Positions 37,160 through 50,835 are shown, counted from the stretch's first letter. The stretch is 64,000 nt of DNA from Promerops cafer (GCA_013398275.1 VZSE01011604.1:2009547-2073546), one strand, 5' to 3'. Notes: generated by a model from the sequence alone, not told the origin. Translations and numbers: made by a program.

Positions 37160-40100
37160 CTAAAGCAGCAAAAAATGATTTCTGGTTTGACAGAAACTCC
37201 AAGTTCTTCATGCCCTTTTTTTCCCCCTTGTTTTTTCATCCTTTCTTCAAGAACACATGATGTATTCCACACATTTATTTAAGTGGAATAGGAAATTTTT
37301 GAGGATATCTTTGTTAAAATAGAAACTAAATAATCCCTGCTCAGTGCTTGAATTTCTGAGACTTAGGAACAACATAGGAACTGACATAACATATCACAAG
37401 GCAAGAGCAGAGAGACTTGCAAGAAGATTCAAGAAGTGCTCAAAGATGCCCATATCCCACAAGGAATCTAGGGACATAGCAAAGGACAAAGAGCAATAAA
37501 CAGAACTTGATTATACAAAAAACTTGAAGTGTCATTATCTGAAGATTTTTAGATCTTTTCTCATTGCTCTCATACCTTAAAAATACTACACCCTTCCCCT
37601 CCGATTTCTCCATTTGCTTACATATTATATATGCATTTAAAATATAATAGGAAAATTTGTATTTGGTTAAGATAACAGAAAACATATCAGGACTAACAGC
37701 TTTTATCCAATTCAGTGACCAGGCCAGGAAATTCCTACCAACCAATTCAGGCATTTGAGAAAGTGGAAATTTTGGTCATTTTCTTTAGGTTTATATCCCT
37801 TAAAAATTCTGTCTTTCCCAAATTGTGCTGTGACTTTAGGCCCCAGTTCCTATGAAAGTGGAAACCCTGTACCACTCAGGAAAAAACCAGAATGTTACAG
37901 AGTCTTGTTTCAGCAGCAGAAGTTCTCATTAAAGAGTGCTTCTTGCTGGAAGCAGCTTACCTCAAAGAGGAAGGGCTTCAAGTGTGTGCCAACATCTTTT
38001 CTCGCAAGGGCTTCCCATTTCCTAATCATGGAATTTAAACTTGTACAGGTGTCCAAAACTTCTAGGGGCTTCTACAAACTGAACCAAATAATTTAGTGCT
38101 TGTATATTATTAAAGCTCATAATTTAGAGCTACTATAATTACAGAGATTTCGTTCGAATAAACAAGATAATACTATATTTTGCAGACATATAAAGATCTT
38201 TCCAGCCCAAAGAAATAAAGGATCAACAGGATTAGCAAGTCTTTTGGTGTCCCAAAGTACAAGCATATCAGGTTCAGTAATAAAAAAGCGTATGATAGAG
38301 GAAAAAAAATGGATTCAGGTTTGATATCAAAGTATGTTATCATCCTGGTAGGTACAAATGGGAATTGTTGAGTGAAAACAGAATAGGCCTTCCTGTACTC
38401 ATTTCTGCAATTCATGTGTCAAGGGTATTTATGTTATTAAAAAAATCCAACAAAACAGAGAGAAATCATTTTATGTGACAGGTGCATGAGATTTTGCAGA
38501 TCTGAAAGGATCTTTGCAGATTAAAGTATGTGGAGAAAAACATAGATAAAAAGAAAGTGTGTAGTTTTCATTTATACACAGGAAAAAAAAAAGACAGTGA
38601 TGTTGCCTAGAATACACAGAAGTAATACGTAAACTGGCAAGAGAATTATTAAAAAATTGACTCCTCTAAAACGAGAGATAAAGCAAGGAGATAGAGATTT
38701 TGCTACAGTTTTAATAATGCAGGTCCATTAAAACTCTTCTCAGGTTCTTGGGCTGGGTCTGATCAAGGTTAGAAAATCATAGGTTAATGCAGTAAAGTGC
38801 TAATACCCTTCATTGAACCAAATTGATGGACAAACTTACAATGCTATATTCTAAAACTCTGAACTTTCCTCTACTTAGCTTAATGTGTCTCTGCTTTAAA
38901 CTATAAATCTAAATTTTCGCTTCTAGCACCTAAGTTTAGAAGCCTTTTCCAACATCTCAGATCAAATCTTATGTTTAATTCTAAGCTTTAGCTTACAGGC
39001 CAAGAGTTCTGAGAGTTCCCTGCCTTTCAGATTCCAACATATAACTGCATAACGAAAGCAATGGGCCAAATGGATTTAAGATAAGGGAGTCTGGTTGGGC
39101 TTATGAAGGCATTGTAATAACATGCATCCTTTGGGATTCCTATTTTCTCAATATGGGTCAAAAAAAAATAGGGCAGGTTCTAACACTAAAGACAGATCAG
39201 CAAATCAGCAATAAGACAGATTCTGGCCATAAGGTAAAATAATTCATATGCAATAACCCTCCAACATGAAATGTCCTTGGGGATATAAAGATATATGTAA
39301 GAAGTATCAACACATATATCTAAAAATGCCAAGGTTAGAGTATAAACAATAAAACCGATCATGTTGATATTGTGCTATTTCTGGAGGGCATGCTCCTAGC
39401 AAAAAAATCACAGGAGATGACAGAACCCTGAGATTTTTTGATTGCATGTAAGATCCATGAAAATACCTGGAAAGTTAGGAGACTTGTCTGTAGTCTACAG
39501 CTAGCAAAAATTCTTGTAAGGTGGGCAAAAGTAATTCAATTTCAGTATTTGTGGATGATAATAAATGGATGATGATATAAACTGCTGTAATACACAGTAT
39601 AATGTCATTGATTTTTAACCAGAAATATGGTAACTTGCCATCCGTTTTGGGGGACATAAGATTTCTTTCATGAAATCATAGAGTGATTCTGATTTTACTG
39701 AAAAATTGTGAAGTTGAGATCTGGTACAATACCAATCCTAAAATGATTTTTTTGCAAGATAAAATGATAAACAGTTACAAGAAAAACTTTAATCCCTCAG
39801 TTCTGTTCCCCTTTTCCTACTTTTCCAAGCTTCAAACCTACCATCTATTCTTTCTTTCTTCATTATCTCCCTGAATGCTAAGTTAATAATACCTTCCTCT
39901 TCTTTCAAAATCCAGCTCATGAGGGATGAACCAATTATACCCTCTTATCATGTAACTTCTATTAGAAATCGGGAGGCAAACACCTAGTACTTGAAACCAC
40001 ACATGGAAAACAGACAACATTATGGGCAAGCAGCAGTACATAATTTGAATCCTGTTCAATTCTTTTGAGGACTACTAGCAGAATCTCTTTGGTTCTTCCA

Positions 40101-40988
40101 TCTGCAGGTCACATTACCATGGTATTACTTTCTCTCATATTTTACATATTTATTTATTTATTGTTGACATATTTCTTTTCTTTCTAGCTCCTTGGACCAC
40201 ATGAGTTTCATTAGAGGAATTTGGAGGAAACTTCCATACCAAACCGTGCCTAGCATTCTGCTGCTAACAGCATGGGAGAAAGGCACAGAACACCATACCA
40301 AATGAACCAGTGGTTTTTATCCATTTCCACTTTCCCAGTCTGTCTACTGCTTTGGTTTGGTAAGACACAATGAGCAGACCTAGCCAACATCCCTGTGGGA
40401 AAAATAATTTGAAAGAATTACCTTTAAATACATCTTTCTTCTTCAGTCATTCATTTCCCATGCATTTTATTAACTGTATTTAGTAATATATAATTGTGCA
40501 TGTATTTGGACCATCATCTTTTACACCAACCATATTACTCATTTGACCGAAGTGAAATCTTAGTTGCACTTTTATTACAGTTTAACGTAATTTATCCTTC
40601 TCAAAAATTGATTTTGAGAAAAATGTCAGTATACATTTTCTACTCACTATCACATTTTCTCTTCTCATGCTGATACAAGGTCACCATTTGGAAGTAGCTA
40701 TTAAATATCAGCATATCCAGATGTTATATACTTCAGTGAAGAAAAAATCCTCAGGGCCTGATTTTCCTTGCTTGTACTTTTTACAAAACTAAAATTCTCT
40801 TGATATGCGTAAGGGTAACTAAAAATAATTGCCAGCTTGAAGAGAGGGAGCTGTACCTTGCAGTGCTGATAAAACAAATTTCAAACAGATAATTTTGTTA
40901 CAGAGTCCTGTAAGCAGGGGATCCATACTGAGGAGCTCAGAAGTGACTTGAATACCTATCCTGAAAACACTTACACATTTATTATATT

Positions 40989-41008
40989 TTTATATATATA
41001 TATATATG
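40989..41008. repeat. TA dinucleotide microsatellite
   Basis: A run of about nine TA repeats in AT-rich unique sequence, followed by TGCAC. Confidence 0.85.
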
Positions 41009-41981
41009 CACATTTTTGATTACGAATAAATTCAGTGAAGCTGAAGTGACTTCATCAATAAACTTTAAGCAAAAATACGTTTCCAGATATGAGTGGTTGT
41101 TTTTTTAATTCACTCATGATATCTGTCCCTCTTTTACTCTTCTAAAAGGAAGACTGAAAAGAGTAAACTTTAATTACCTTAAACGTACTATTTCTTTACA
41201 AGCTCCTGTCGTCTATGACAGAGAGTTGTTTTTACCACTATAGATTATAGGTTGTGCAATAAAATTGATATTATGCACTAAAAAAATGTTCAAAGACTAC
41301 CTGTTATATATTGGTCTACATATTTAGTGGAAGCAAGGGAGAGAGTTACATTATAAATTCCTCCACATCCATTTTGATATGATAAAAGTACTAAAAATCT
41401 GGTGATGGAAATACTCAGATTACATTCTTCACTGTACCTGGAACTAAAACTTACTGTAAAAGAGTAAGTAAAGGTTACTCTGACTCATTGCATCCTTCAC
41501 CCATCTTCTCTGGAATATCAGCCCTGCAAAGGCTTTGAAATCAACCTGAGCAATTTTTTTCAGGTCTTTCATTGAGATGTAAATTTTCAGGAACGGCATT
41601 TTTCCAGGGACTACCTTTTAACAATATGCTTTTCTGTTATTATTTTCTCAGAGAAACCTTGTCTAAAGTTGGAGCAGCTTTATCAAAGCTTATCAAATTT
41701 AACAACAAAATCTAACTGAAAAGCCATACCTCCTTTCTGCTACCTTGGTACTCTCCTGAAAGCTAATGATCAAGGCATGTTTTAAACAAATATTTTAAAA
41801 TATTTTTTCAAGATGCAAAATTATTTCAGATTAAGCAAAAATATCAGGTTTTAAATTGAATATTTTGCATGAATAATACCTTTGAGAGCACTCTAACTAT
41901 TCATTATCTAACTTTTCTATTGCTATCAGCTGAAATAAGAAAAGGTATTTGTTAGAGGTATATGTATCATGCTGCATCCAA

Positions 41982-42602
41982 GAGGAATAAGGCTGCTGGT
42001 GCCCTGTGTTCCCAGATCTACCAGTGTTGATAGTGCTCCCAGGAGACACACACACTAAAGCCCACATATACCCTACATATGCACACGTCAGTGTGGCTGT
42101 CCACACAGATCACAGAGAGAAATTTGGAGTACCCACAGGGACATAGCACCAGTGGCCTCATCCTGCTTTTCTCTGGGGCTAGGCAGGAGGGAGGCCCACT
42201 TGCTACAGTACTGTACGTGCACACATACAACTATATCTGTATCTATACCTATCTACATACACAGGCATCCACTCCCTTAGTCTGAAAGGTGACTGGATTG
42301 CTGCTCCCCATGACTCGTGAGGACTTGTGTCCCACCTGGTTGTTGGAGATGATGTCTCCCCTGGGACTGACCAGGGAGGTGTCTACACAAGGTGGTCATT
42401 CTTTGGGAGGCCTTCATTTGGGTTCCCTGTGTGTCCTTGTGCTCTTCTGGGCTTCTGCAGGTGGCCTGATGGCCCATGTGTGGTCTGCCTGGGAATAGCT
42501 TGGCAGGGGATTATTTGGGCTTTCCCTCCTACCATTGTCTGTCTGCTCCTCTGTGAGTATGCAGATAAGCTTTATCACATAATCCTACAGTACTGGACTA
42601 CA
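41982..42602 (-). mobile_element. Possible LTR or other unassigned dispersed repeat
   Basis: This block has clearly higher GC than its flanks and includes a TATC/CTAT-type simple patch near 42225-42262. Its right edge reads ...ACTGGACTACA, so on the minus strand it would start TGTAGTCC like an LTR. TCCAA lies just beyond that edge and also at 41977-41981, a possible 5-bp target-site duplication. The opposite edge does not end in CA on the minus strand. I cannot name a family. It ends 84 bp before the well-defined solo LTR at 42687. Confidence 0.3.
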
Positions 42603-42686
42603 TCCAAATGAAAAGCTCAGTGTAAATCTAATTTTTTGATGTTTTTCTTCCTCTTGTGCTAGTAACTATAAACATTTCTTACATGT

Positions 42687-43274
42687 TGTGCAGGTTTTGG
42701 CTGGGGTAGAGTTAATTTTCTTCACAGTGGCTGTTATAGGGCTGTTTTTTGGATTTGTACTGAACATAGGGTTGATAATGTGCTTTTGTTATTGCTGAGC
42801 AGGACTTGCTCAGAGCCAAGGCCTTTTCTGCTTTTCATACTGCCATGCTGGCAAGGAAGTTGGGGATACATGGGAGGCTGGGAGGAGACACAGGCAGGAC
42901 AGGTGATCCAAACTGACCAAGGGCATATTCCAGATGATATAAAATCATGCTCAGTATATAAGGTGGGGAGAAGAAGGAGGAAGCACGGGAACATTTGGAG
43001 TGATGATGCTTGTCTTCCCAAAAAACCCGCTTGCATGATGGGGCCGTGCTCTCCTGGAGACAGCTGAACAGCTGCCTGCCCATGGGAAACTGTGAATGAA
43101 TTCCTTGTTTCGAGTTGCTTGGATGTGTGGCTTTTGCTTTCCCTATTAAACTGTCTTTATCTCAACACATGAGTTTTCTGTTCTTACCCTTTGATTCTGT
43201 CCCTGATCCTGCTGGTGGGGGAGTGAGCAAGCGGCTGCCTGGGGCTTGGCCCTTGGCTGCTGAAAAACATGACA
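42687..43274 (+). mobile_element. Solo ERV LTR, plus strand, with 5-bp target-site duplication
   Basis: The 588-bp block begins TGTGCAGGTTTTGGCTGG and ends AAAACATGACA. CATGT at 42682-42686 and 43275-43279 is an exact 5-bp target-site duplication. It carries TATATAAGG at 42955-42963 and a variant poly(A) signal ATTAAA at 43145-43150. Both the start and the internal TTGTTATTGCTGAGCAGG region match what I recall of a very common avian class III (ERVL-like) LTR, and it is a younger relative of the LTR at 4254-4848. No internal retroviral sequence is present. Frames of about 100 codons inside are LTR sequence. Confidence 0.9.
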
Positions 43275-43279
43275 CATGT

Positions 43280-46200
43280 CCATAACATTCTATAGCTAAT
43301 GCTACATGATTGATTTCAGTCCTTTCTTTAATTGTAACATGTCTTTTCTGACTTTTAACCCAGAAGTTACCCAGTGTTTTTCATTTTTTTTTTTTTCTGT
43401 ATCCAAAATTTTAGAGTTCCTTCTGTCAGGTACTCCAATTTCCTTCTAACCATGTTTTATCATGACTTGCTGGGGAGAAGAGGCAAGCTTCCTTTCAGCA
43501 ACAAAGATTTCTCTAAAGCTGGCCATTGCTGCTTCAGTAAACAATGAGACCAGAGCATAAAATAAGGGGAGTAGCTGCTGACCCCCTGTGTGCTGCCAGC
43601 TGGAGCAGTCAAAACAGCTTAGTGGAAGCAGGAGATAGAAGAGAGCAACAACAGTGAATCTGGAGTGGGATCTCTGGGGAAGAGTCATGCATTGACTAGC
43701 ACTCCTTTACAGCTTTAGGAAGGATTATGCCTGAGATGTGATTAAGATCCAGTATTGCTAGTAGGTTTGGAGTTATGACAGAGTAATAAGAAATAATTTC
43801 TTCAAGTTCATTAGATACTGACAAAGCCCACTGAATTTCAGAAATAATCGTTGATAGTTGGAACTCCTAATAATGCAAGATGGCAAATAAATTCCATGTA
43901 TTTTTTCAAGGCATTAACTAATCAATTCTCATATTTGATCTGGAAGAGGAAACTTAACATGCAAAGTTAGGTTATCTCAGTTTCACACAAGATGTATAAG
44001 TTAATACATCATGACTAAGGCAGAGACCTTTCTGCAAATTTATGCCTAATCCATTTCCTCTCTTAAGGTAAAACACTATTTCATAAAATGAATTCCAAAT
44101 GTTTTTGCTGGTAAGTTTTTTCCTAGGGAACTTCAAATTTTTCCATTCACTGATATTGAACAGCAGAAACATGGAAACATATACAGAGTATTTATACCCA
44201 ATCAGAGAAATCAGAGAGTGGTGAGGTGTATATACATATATGGAAAATATCAATAAATGACTGGCTGTCTCAGACTTCTCATTCCTTAAATTTCTTTCCA
44301 TTGAAAGCATATTTAAATTTTGAGACATAAACACAGTATTACTACTTCCATCTGTAGTAAATGCCATTCAGAGTACTTCCAGCTCCCACCTTTATGTCTA
44401 GTATGGTTGGATGATCTTTTATTTTGTGTTTAAAGCTTCTTTAAGAGCAAAATAATGTTCTTTAGGCCTACAGTTCTTCTTTCATAGAGAAGAATTTCCT
44501 TATCTTCCTATTAAGGAAATCCTTTCTAGAATTATTTCTAGAACAGTGTGATTATTTCACACTGTTATAAATGGTACTGCAAAGAGGTAGAGATGCTCCA
44601 TAAGGATTATTTATTTAGACAAAATATAGCTATATCTCCATTAGCTGTAGAATCTGTACATTATAGATCAGTTTGAGCATTTCTGTAGAAGAGCTAGTGC
44701 AGACATCCACTTCATATGCATGTCAAAGGATTTTATTTTAGGGCAACCCTAAAGTGGTGCCAAGTCAGACTACTCTTAATAGCTAGAGTGCATTATGTGT
44801 GCCTGTCCTAATTTAGTCACCTTAAAGGAATACAGCATATCCAATGGCAAAACACATCAAGCAGGGGCAATTGCTAAACTGGATTCAAAAGTAAGCTCCT
44901 GATCTGAATTAAAAAGTTAATATGAACACATCCTGTAGCATGTAAACCTCAACTTTAAAAAAAAAATCCCACTGTCAGGATTAGAACATATAAACTGGAT
45001 AATGATCTGCAGAGAGAAAACAAGTACACAATGGTCTCTACTCTCAGTATTTATCTGGTTATAAAAATTTACCAAAGTCAATATTTCGTGGAAGTTTGGT
45101 TTTTTTCTCTATATTTACACCTGTCTTCTGTGATACTTACACAGGTCTTCCTGGTAAATACATAAGATTTAAGGTGGAGACCTCTTTATCTTATCCCAAA
45201 CCCAAAATTACTAGGAAAGGTTTAATGACTTGGCAAAAACAATCTTACCATGGATTCCAATTTTTTTTTTTTTTTGTAATGACACTTAGATTAGTGTCTA
45301 CAGAAAACAGAATAAAAAAAAAAACAGGTCTAAAGATAGCTTTACAATAAATGTGATTGCTCTGCATTACTGTAGAGATATTTTTATATGGATGATTTAA
45401 AATATGCTGTTACAAGGTTAAATTACGTATAACTTATATCATATGCCAAAGGCTCCAGATTCTTAACTAGGACAGCCCTGTCTTTTTTGAGTATTGGCAA
45501 ATCTTGGGGCAATAGATGTTCCTTTACAAGTCACCTTATTTAAATCATGAAGTAGCTAAAAATGTACATCCCAAGGGCCGATTTTTCAAAACTAATTTTA
45601 GAAAATGTTCTGTTTTGAGGCACAGTTGCCTCTAGCTAAATGCTTGTTGACTGGAATACCTCAGCTATAACTGCACAGTTAAGATACAGCTTTTCAGCTG
45701 GCTAGATTATGTCTTGTAATTGCTCTACTTGCATTATTTGAATTCATGTATGCATAATGTGAAACCTAATGTGAAATCTAGTTGCTTTGTGATGTCCCTG
45801 ATTTCTAACATAGCCTTCAAAAACCCAGGAGCAATTTTGTTCATCACATGCTGTCCTGCTGCAAAATCAACTGAGGCAACACTAAATGTTGGGCTTGGTG
45901 TTTGTAAAAAGCAATGTCTGCCCTCTTATCATACTGTCATACTGCCTTGTTGTGACCTTCTATATCTCCTAGTTAGAATCAGAACTTTCCCTTTTTTTTC
46001 ATATGTGCTTTAGGACAAGTGATATTTCCTTTAGGAAAGAGCACATTATCTAAAACAGTGTCTTCTAGATGCAAAAAAAAACTATTGGGATAAGAGTTAT
46101 TCTTGTAATTAGAAGCATTTAAGGGTTATCTTAATTTCAAAATATGGGATGAAATTTTTTTTTTCTTGAACGACTTACGGTCTGTTTGAGTTCAGTCTAC

Positions 46201-47284
46201 ACATCTGCTCTCCTTGCTTCTCTTGAATTAGAATCCCACAGACACAGCCTTCCATATGGTGGACACCACTTGGGTATTTGAAGTAACAATGTTTGACACT
46301 TTAGTCTGGTCTTTTTGGAAATAAAACATATGAAATAACCTGCAAGCCTTCAGCATAGTTTCTTGTGAAGTAGAATTAGGCACATTTGTAAATCTTTAAG
46401 GCTGTTTCCTAGATAACATGACCAATAGATCAATAACATGCAAATATGTATTTATATGTAAATAAAGATATAATTGTATTAATGTCAACTGCAGAAAGAG
46501 GAGCTTTGCTTTCAGGAATACTTATCATTTAGAAGTCTGGTTGATAGAAGTGTGCATACATTTCTGTACATATAGCTCAACCTAGAGCAAGTGATGTATT
46601 TACAAATAGTTAAAGTATAGGTTTTTGTTTAACATCTCTACTACATCACTTGATTGGACAATGATGTTTTTCCATCTTGCTTTCTAAAAAAAGCCTTCTT
46701 TCTTAGCCTCTTTTCCACACCATGGTCTTTTTCACAGCTTCTGCAATCCTCAGGCTCTAGCCCCCAATAAACTTGCTGGCACTTTGGGGTCCTTACCTGA
46801 CACTTTACATCTTCCATTCCATTTCTTATTTCCATAATTCAAAAATGAGTCTTAAAGAAAACTCTTCATTTTTAAGTTTGTACCTGATTTATTTTGTACC
46901 TTCATTCAGGTTGAAATACTGCATGCATTCTTTTTCTTCTGTTTCCTCTTTCATAGACTGAGGGCAGTCACTCTTTCACATACCCTACATGATGTAGTTT
47001 GATACCTCTATCAGATGGTTTTGTGTAAGTAGGTACTATGAGGTTGGTGGAGCTCTGAGCCTATCAGTTCAGATCTAATTAGGACCCTGTCTGCAGTTTT
47101 GTTTAAATAAAGTATCAAGGAAGAGAACAGAAAACATAAACACATGCTTTTAACATAAACAAACACATGAACAGGTTTGATTCCAAGGAGGGACATTGGT
47201 AGGACAGACAATAAGGCCTAAGATGTGTCAGAGAAGAAATCTCATTAGATGCTGGACCTTAGTAGATATAATGGTTTTGAAGAA
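43280..47284. other. Unique AT-rich sequence, no gene seen
   Basis: No gene recognised. A cluster of three small hairpins lies at 44494-44566. A moderately GC-rich part near 43450-43690 has an 80-codon minus-strand frame without family features. Poly-T tracts occur near 43385 and 45260. Confidence 0.45.
44494..44566. repeat. Three adjacent perfect hairpins
   Basis: Three short inverted repeats follow one another: ATTTCCTTA/TAAGGAAAT (44494-44502 with 44512-44520), TTCTAGA/TCTAGAA (44524-44530 with 44537-44543), and AACAGTGTGA/TCACACTGTT (44542-44551 with 44557-44566). Stems are 9, 7 and 10 bp with loops of 9, 6 and 5 nt. No parent element is recognised. Confidence 0.7.
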
Positions 47285-47445
47285 CCCATAGTAAAGATTG
47301 CCTGGGGAAATCTGTCTCCATCTCTGGAAGTCTTTATAAAAATATTAGAAAAGCACATCAACAATGACACATCTATGAACTGTTGCTCTAGGCAGGAGAA
47401 TGGACTTGAAATTTTCTTGCAGATCCTGTCTAACTATGAGGACAA
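47285..47445 (+). mobile_element. Ancient CR1-like LINE 3' fragment
   Basis: The sequence has the order of an old CR1 3' UTR: a TCTCCATCTCTGGAAGTCTTTA block near 47316, an AGATTAGA-like then CACATC block, then GCTCTAGGCAGGAGAATGGACTTG near 47384, then a decayed GGTCCCTTCTAACTATGA-like end near 47440. The 74-codon frame over it is therefore not a gene. It is much more diverged than the CR1 beginning about 320 bp downstream. Confidence 0.65.
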
Positions 47446-47764
47446 ACAGATTTTTAACTCCTTCCTGCCCTGATCAAGGAAATTGTAATAGGGCACAAAT
47501 GGGAGTATTCCGTTTGCAAGGGTTTTCAACATCAGAGTGCATTAGAATTTATGTTGATGAACATGTAAGACTGAAGCATGTGGGAAAGAGGCAGGAAAAG
47601 ATAGGCACAAATGGACTTTTCATGGCATGTGCTGGGTATTCTAGTCTGGCAAGTTTTGTCTATATTTATAAATATGAATATTAGCACTTTTGTGGAACCT
47701 CATATTTCCACAACATTTATGACAATAAGTTGATTAACCTCAAACCAAGACTCATCCTCTTAGC

Positions 47765-48330
47765 AAAGAATACCAACAGTGTCTTGAGCTGTGTTAGGAA
47801 GCACATTTCTAGCAGTTTCAGGGAGGTGATTCACCTTCTCTGCTCAGTACTGGTGAGGCCACACACAGGATGCAGGGTACAGTTCTGGGCTCCTCAGAAC
47901 AGGAGACATGGACCTACTGGAGCAAGTCCAGCCAAGGGCTGGACTGACAAAGATTATTGCAGGACTGAAGCATCTGCTGCATGAAGAAAGAGAGCTGAGA
48001 CTCTTCAGCCTGGACAAAAGCAGAATCAAGGAGACCTTATCTGTACACATGAAAGTCGGGAATGAGGAACAGGGACATAGACTTTTCTCAGTGGTGCCCA
48101 GGAAATTCCATCTGAACATAATCCCCCCATTCTTCTTACTTTGAGGGCAAACACAGGAACAAGTTTCCCAGAGAGGCTATGGAATCTCCATTCATGGATA
48201 TATTTAAAAAGCCTAATAGGTTTCCCCAAAACCTGGGCTAACCCAACAGTCCTGGGCAACCTACTCTAGCTGACCTGCTTTAAGCACTAGGTGATTTCCA
48301 GATATTCCCTCCATCCTAAAATCAGGGCAT
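47765..48330 (+). mobile_element. CR1 LINE, end of ORF2 and 3' UTR, plus strand
   Basis: It begins near the end of ORF2 (GTGTCTTGAGCTG, with TGGTGAGGCCACACACAGGA near 47850 and GTACAGTTCTGGGCTCCTCA near 47878). It runs through AAGGGCTGGACTGACAA-like and CCAGAGAGGCTATGGAATCT-like 3' UTR blocks. The last 50 bp are decayed (GCTTTAAGCACTAGGTGATTTCCAG) and the terminal short repeat is missing. The reverse-transcriptase core is absent. Confidence 0.9.
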
Positions 48331-50835
48331 TAATTCAGCTAGTAGTTATTATTGGTCACTATCTCCTGGACAGAGCTGGTGGTGCACATTTGCTGGCAAA
48401 TATCTGAGAGGAGGACTGGGTCAATGGATTTATGTCCAGAGCAATGCTGTCAAACACTCAGCCCTTCAGGGCCACAGTGCTTTCGGTCTCCTCTGTTCAG
48501 TGCTGCTTGGTAGAGCCCTGAAGCAGCAGTTTAGGCCACTCCAGGATACCCAAGGAAGAACATCTGCTTAGGTGAAGCTTCAGCCATCCTTGCACCCACA
48601 AACACTCTTCTTCACAGTTCACTGCATGGCTGAAAATATATTTGCAGGAACAGGTATAGAGAAATAATTGCAAATACTGCAGCACTGACAGATATTTCCT
48701 TTACACTATGCATTGACACTATTAATAGCACCATAAAGCAGCAAGACAGATGCTAAAGCAAAGAGGGAAGAATTGTAGGGATTAGGCCTAAAAATAACTA
48801 AAATCTCTAATTTCAGTACTTTCCATGAAAGATTACCTGTACAGCGAGAAAAAGAATTAATCTCAGGACACATGCAGATTAACATATGAGAAATACTTTG
48901 TGAGATCTCTGCTCAAAATTCTAAATGTTAATTTGAAACAGAGTGTTCTGCAGGTACTGTTATGAAAGGAAGTGGTTTAATGAGGATTAACAAGGCTGAG
49001 TTGATGAACTGTTTTATTCTCACATGAACACAGAGAACTTTCAAGAGTAGTCATGCTGCAGGTGGCTTGTTTTGACTTAAAGCTAATTCTAGAAAATAAG
49101 ACCTCAAAGAGTGTGACTTTTTCCTCAAATAGAACTCCCTCAGGGTGTCACTTATGATGGGAGGAGGTAAAAACTATGGCTATAAAAATGAACACAATGT
49201 AAGCATCCTTGATTTCAACAGTATGGTATTTAGACCACTGTGTTTTCCCTTGCAGCTGACAGTCAAATCAACTTTACTCCAATGTTCAATGCAGTGGCTT
49301 CATGTAATTCAGAACTCCAAGCATGGTGAAAGAAAAGAGTGTATTTTCACCCACAGGTCTTTGGCAGATTTAAGAGGAGAAAGATTTCTTAATGTCCTGA
49401 AGATAGGCACTATTTCTATACTTATCTGCATGGAAGTAGAAGTTCACATTATACCCACCAAGCTGGAAGCATCTTGGTAAACCTGAATTAAAGCCACATA
49501 ATTTTGTTAAACAGGAACAGAAATTACATAAAGTAAGGCATGCTTCCCTGAAGTGCAAGATTCTCCAAACTGTTCATGTCAGGTCACAAATAACCGTATA
49601 CTGTGTTATGTAGAGACAGAAGCCTTTGAACTGACTGGAGCTATGTGGTGGACCTGCCTAAGATTTTCCCATTGTAAGTCCTCCAAAGAAAAAAGCTTTT
49701 AAGGTTAAATTCCAAGTCTTATTAGAATATGATGTGAAGGGAAAATTTAAATTTGTGAGGAGTGGGTGGGGTGAGGAAGCCAGCAAGACTAAAGACAATA
49801 GCAATAAATAAAATCTATAACCATCTTTCTTGTACACTGAAGCAAGAGAGCTTCTTTCTCTCAGATTGGTTTTCTGCCCACTCAGAGGCTGGTTTGGAGA
49901 AATATCTGCTGTGCTCTCCACTTCCCAGGAAGTTTCCTCAGTGCTGAGGTCATCACTCCTTGCTGCCACATTTTGGGGATTACAGATTTTCCCCTCCTGG
50001 ACATACTAAACACAAGAGTTCACCTGACATGTTCCCTCTTGTGCTCAGGGCAACATGGCCAGCATACACTCTGTCACTGCACACACAGCTTCTCCAAGGA
50101 TAACAGAAATCCAGCCTCTTCCCTAATCCATGGCTTTGCCACCACACCACAAACTGTGAACTCACAATGTTATGCCCACAATCTCACTGATCCCATGTTA
50201 GATGCAAGGGCCTGGAGGAAGATAAACACAAGAAATGTGATTATTCCTTCCTCTTTCAACTTTGGCAGCTGGATAAACTACCAAACAAAAGCAGTATTTA
50301 ATTCCAAATGGATGGCCACATCTAATATTTAAATTTTGTATGTTACACTGGGAAAAAAGGCTCCTCAATAGATCACAGCTGTATTAACAACCATTTAGGA
50401 TGTGAATATGAGTATACTGTTATTTGTGTAACTGACCTACTTCTGTTTGAAAACTTAATTTAGACAACGGAACTTCTCCAAAGTCAAAAGTGTCATCTGC
50501 AGCTTGTGAGCTTTTTTCATTCAGGAAAAACAGCTCAGGCCTCAACTTCTGCAGCATGTGAAATCTTTATAAGCAGTGGTAGCAAATCATCTAAGAACAA
50601 AGCAGACAGGAAACAAAAGAAGCAAAAGTACTATTCTCATGAATGTATTTATTAGTAACTTTCTTACAAAAAAAGAAAAAAATCCCACTGTCAATCATTG
50701 GTTCAACAAGAAAAGCACTGGAAAATACTGACTACTTAATCCTTGCTTATAAGCTTTTAACAATTATTTTAATGTAAATTGATGTTTCTATAGAAGCAGC
50801 ATAGAATTACAGGAATTAGAATTACATTAGAATTG
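48331..50835. other. Unique sequence, no gene seen
   Basis: No gene or clear dispersed element. Frames reach about 119 codons (plus strand, 49973-50332) with no family features. Confidence 0.45.

Larger units (their letters stand above)
35874..41980. other. Unique AT-rich sequence, no confirmed gene
   Basis: About 6 kb, mostly AT-rich and non-repetitive. It contains an exon-like segment at 36918-37159 (listed separately) and a TA dinucleotide run at about 40990-41007. Other frames reach 113 codons and show no family features. Confidence 0.45.

Noticed and set aside
43972..44367. 131-codon minus-strand frame
   Set aside because: AT-rich sequence with no family features or splice context. Best read as chance.
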